A stretch of DNA of 7,516 nucleotides from positions 1 to 7,516 of the forward strand of contig CANRMU010000045.1 in assembly GCA_947631895.1 (NCBI GenBank). The letters are read 5' to 3'. Shown here piece by piece: positions 7,011 through 7,516 of the stretch (position 1 is its first letter; the number at the start of each line of letters is the position of its first letter). The translations under genes and the position numbers were made by a program. This stretch comes from an uncultured Bacilli bacterium. GTDB taxonomy: Bacteria > Bacillota_I > Bacilli_A > RF39 > UBA660. Below the pieces are notes generated by a model that saw only the letters and a list, made by a program, of their open reading frames with translations, was not told the DNA's origin and did no database searches.

Positions 7011-7038
7011 CCCCACCTCTTAACAAGAGGAGGTGGGG
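7011..7038. other. Strong 9-bp GC-rich hairpin in the TR-VR spacer
   Basis: CCCCACCTC (7011-7019) pairs perfectly with GAGGTGGGG (7030-7038) across a 10-nt loop. An alternative pairing of CTCTT with AAGAG closes the loop further. It lacks a T-tract on both strands, so it is not a normal terminator. It lies about 70 bp after the variable repeat and about 75 bp before the template repeat in the minus direction, and could structure the template RNA leader or be a DNA cruciform. Confidence 0.6.
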
Positions 7039-7087
7039 ACCCTTATATCTCATTATCAACGCTCAGGTTTTCAAAAAGTAAGGTGGA

Positions 7088-7101
7088 AGGGGTAAACCCC
7101 T
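7088..7101 (-). other. Small GC hairpin just downstream of the variable repeat
   Basis: AGGGG (7088-7092) pairs with CCCCT (7097-7101) across the 4-nt loop TAAA. On the minus strand it starts 5 bp after the end of the variable repeat and takes in two bases of the TAG stop codon. Studied DGRs have a short hairpin or cruciform with a 4-nt loop at this position that promotes target recognition. This one has the place and loop size but a shorter stem. Confidence 0.5.
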
Positions 7102-7516
7102 AGCCGGCGAGAACGAGCCGAAAGCTGTGGTTGCTGACCGCAAGACCGTTCGCGTCAAAGAAAATGAACAAGCCAGCACCAGTGCCAAGGGTGTAAAGGC
7201 CACCACGTAGGACCCAAGGAAAGCCTGAACCGACAAGCCATGCCTCATCATTATACCAGCTGCCTATATTTCTTGATTGGGTTAAATATTTCATTGTTTG
7301 AAATGGGCCCATTTCTTTTGTCGCATCTCCTAAGAATCCTCTGTTATATGTTGCACTACTTGTACTATAGTCATACTTATCAAAAAATCTTTCATCGGTT
7401 GGTAAAGCTATTCCTTCGGTTACCTCTGAAATTCCATGATTTACTTCTATTCCTGTATCATTACAAGATGGACAAGTTAATTTTCCTATAAAACCAGAAT
7501 TATATACATTATGACG
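7100..7516 (-). CDS. DGR variable protein, C-terminal part (runs off the right edge)
   Basis: The frame is open from the right edge to the TAG at 7100-7102, giving 138 residues; no start is in view. An ATG at 7310-7312 is internal, because the frame continues through it with good coding sequence. Residues 15-18 are CPSC, a possible metal-binding or disulfide pair. Residues 59-72 (RGFLGDATKEMGPF) and 85-95 (GSWYNDEAWLV) resemble the lead-in to the variable domain of DGR targets. Residues 94-137 are coded by the variable repeat: WVLRGG, then GTGAGLF, then DANG, ending in SFRLVL, the pattern of C-type-lectin/FGE-like variable domains, which bind ligands through the changing side chains. Against the template, A-directed changes alter 12 residues (N96G, N99F, K103L, N107L, N109T, I110L, N118I, N120F, N121D, N125L, N127V, N130H). 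The glycine-, tryptophan- and SFRLVL-framework is constant. Whether it is a surface, pilin-like or phage protein depends on the missing N-terminus. Confidence 0.88.
   Translation of the reverse strand, partial: RHNVYNSGFIGKLTCPSCNDTGIEVNHGISEVTEGIALPTDERFFDKYDYSTSSATYNRGFLGDATKEMGPFQTMKYLTQSRNIGSWYNDEAWLVGSGFPWVLRGGLYTLGTGAGLFIFFDANGLAVSNHSFRLVLAG
7107..7239 (-). repeat. DGR variable repeat (VR)
   Basis: This is the target copy of the 133-bp repeat at 6802-6934 and encodes the last residues of the variable protein. Differences from the template cluster at template adenines. The block at 7146-7155 is identical. The 3' end on the minus strand (7107-7128), where the initiation-of-mutagenic-homing site should be, differs from the template at only two places (7109 and 7118), and both are synonymous. 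The repeat ends 5 bp before the stop codon. Confidence 0.92.

Larger units (their letters stand above)
6802..7516 (-). mobile_element. Partial diversity-generating retroelement cassette (variable protein, VR, hairpins, TR; no RT seen)
   Basis: In minus-strand order the cassette holds the 3' part of a variable-protein gene, the variable repeat, a target-site-like hairpin, a 160-bp spacer with a second strong hairpin, and the template repeat. Known DGRs use the same order, then a reverse transcriptase after the template. Here the template abuts the end of the TetR-type gene, and neither strand to its left codes for a reverse transcriptase. The enzyme and any Avd protein must be beyond the right edge or act in trans. 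The TR and VR are clearly richer in G and C than their surroundings, which suggests an origin or constraint of their own. Confidence 0.85.

Noticed and set aside
7063..7251. Minus-strand frame of 62 codons
   Set aside because: It overlaps the variable repeat in another frame. The frame ending at 7100 has the recognisable DGR variable-protein ending and stays open to the right edge.
7240..7491. Plus-strand frame of 83 codons
   Set aside because: It lies antisense to the variable-protein gene, has no ribosome binding site or recognisable motif, and looks like a shadow.

Overview
The window is very AT-rich and gene-dense. It uses ordinary ATG starts, A/G-rich ribosome binding sites and the standard code, since long frames are closed by TAA, TAG and TGA. 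Codon bias towards A/T, lysine- and asparagine-rich proteins and Shine-Dalgarno style fit a low-GC Firmicute or Mollicute-related gut bacterium. That assignment is inference from style, not from a marker gene.

Layout from left to right. (1) 23-721, minus: the N-terminal part of a MacB/FtsX-type ABC permease that stops before its permease membrane domain, with a terminator hairpin inside its last codons; probably a deletion remnant. (2) 822-2105, minus: a complete AAA_14/DUF4143 ATPase with its own promoter, preceded by three 23-nt units that each carry a GTGC-n5-GCAC dyad. (3) 2263-6078, minus: a very large MMPL/RND-type membrane transporter whose second extracytoplasmic loop holds about eight degenerate 72-86-residue repeats. 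(4) 6247-6798, plus: a TetR-family regulator, divergent from the transporter. The 168-bp gap between them holds a perfect 16-bp palindrome over the transporter promoter. Genes 3 and 4 therefore look like a classic repressor/efflux pair.

(5) 6799-7516 is different in composition and is the most notable part. A 133-bp sequence right after the regulator (6802-6934) is repeated at a fixed offset of 305 bp (7107-7239). Read on the minus strand, 23 of the 29 differences fall on adenines of the left copy. The left copy is rich in AAY codons and is not an open gene. The right copy is the 3' end of a reading frame that runs off the right edge. This is the template repeat / variable repeat pair of a diversity-generating retroelement (DGR), and the right-hand gene is the C-terminus of its variable protein, with a C-type-lectin-like ending. 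A small GC hairpin sits 5 bp past the variable repeat, where the target-site hairpin of known DGRs lies. No reverse transcriptase or Avd gene is visible here. They must lie beyond the right edge or elsewhere in the genome, or be lost.

How the parts relate: the regulator probably controls the transporter; the ATPase and the broken permease look independent; the DGR cassette abuts the 3' end of the regulator, so read-through from the regulator would run antisense to the template RNA.
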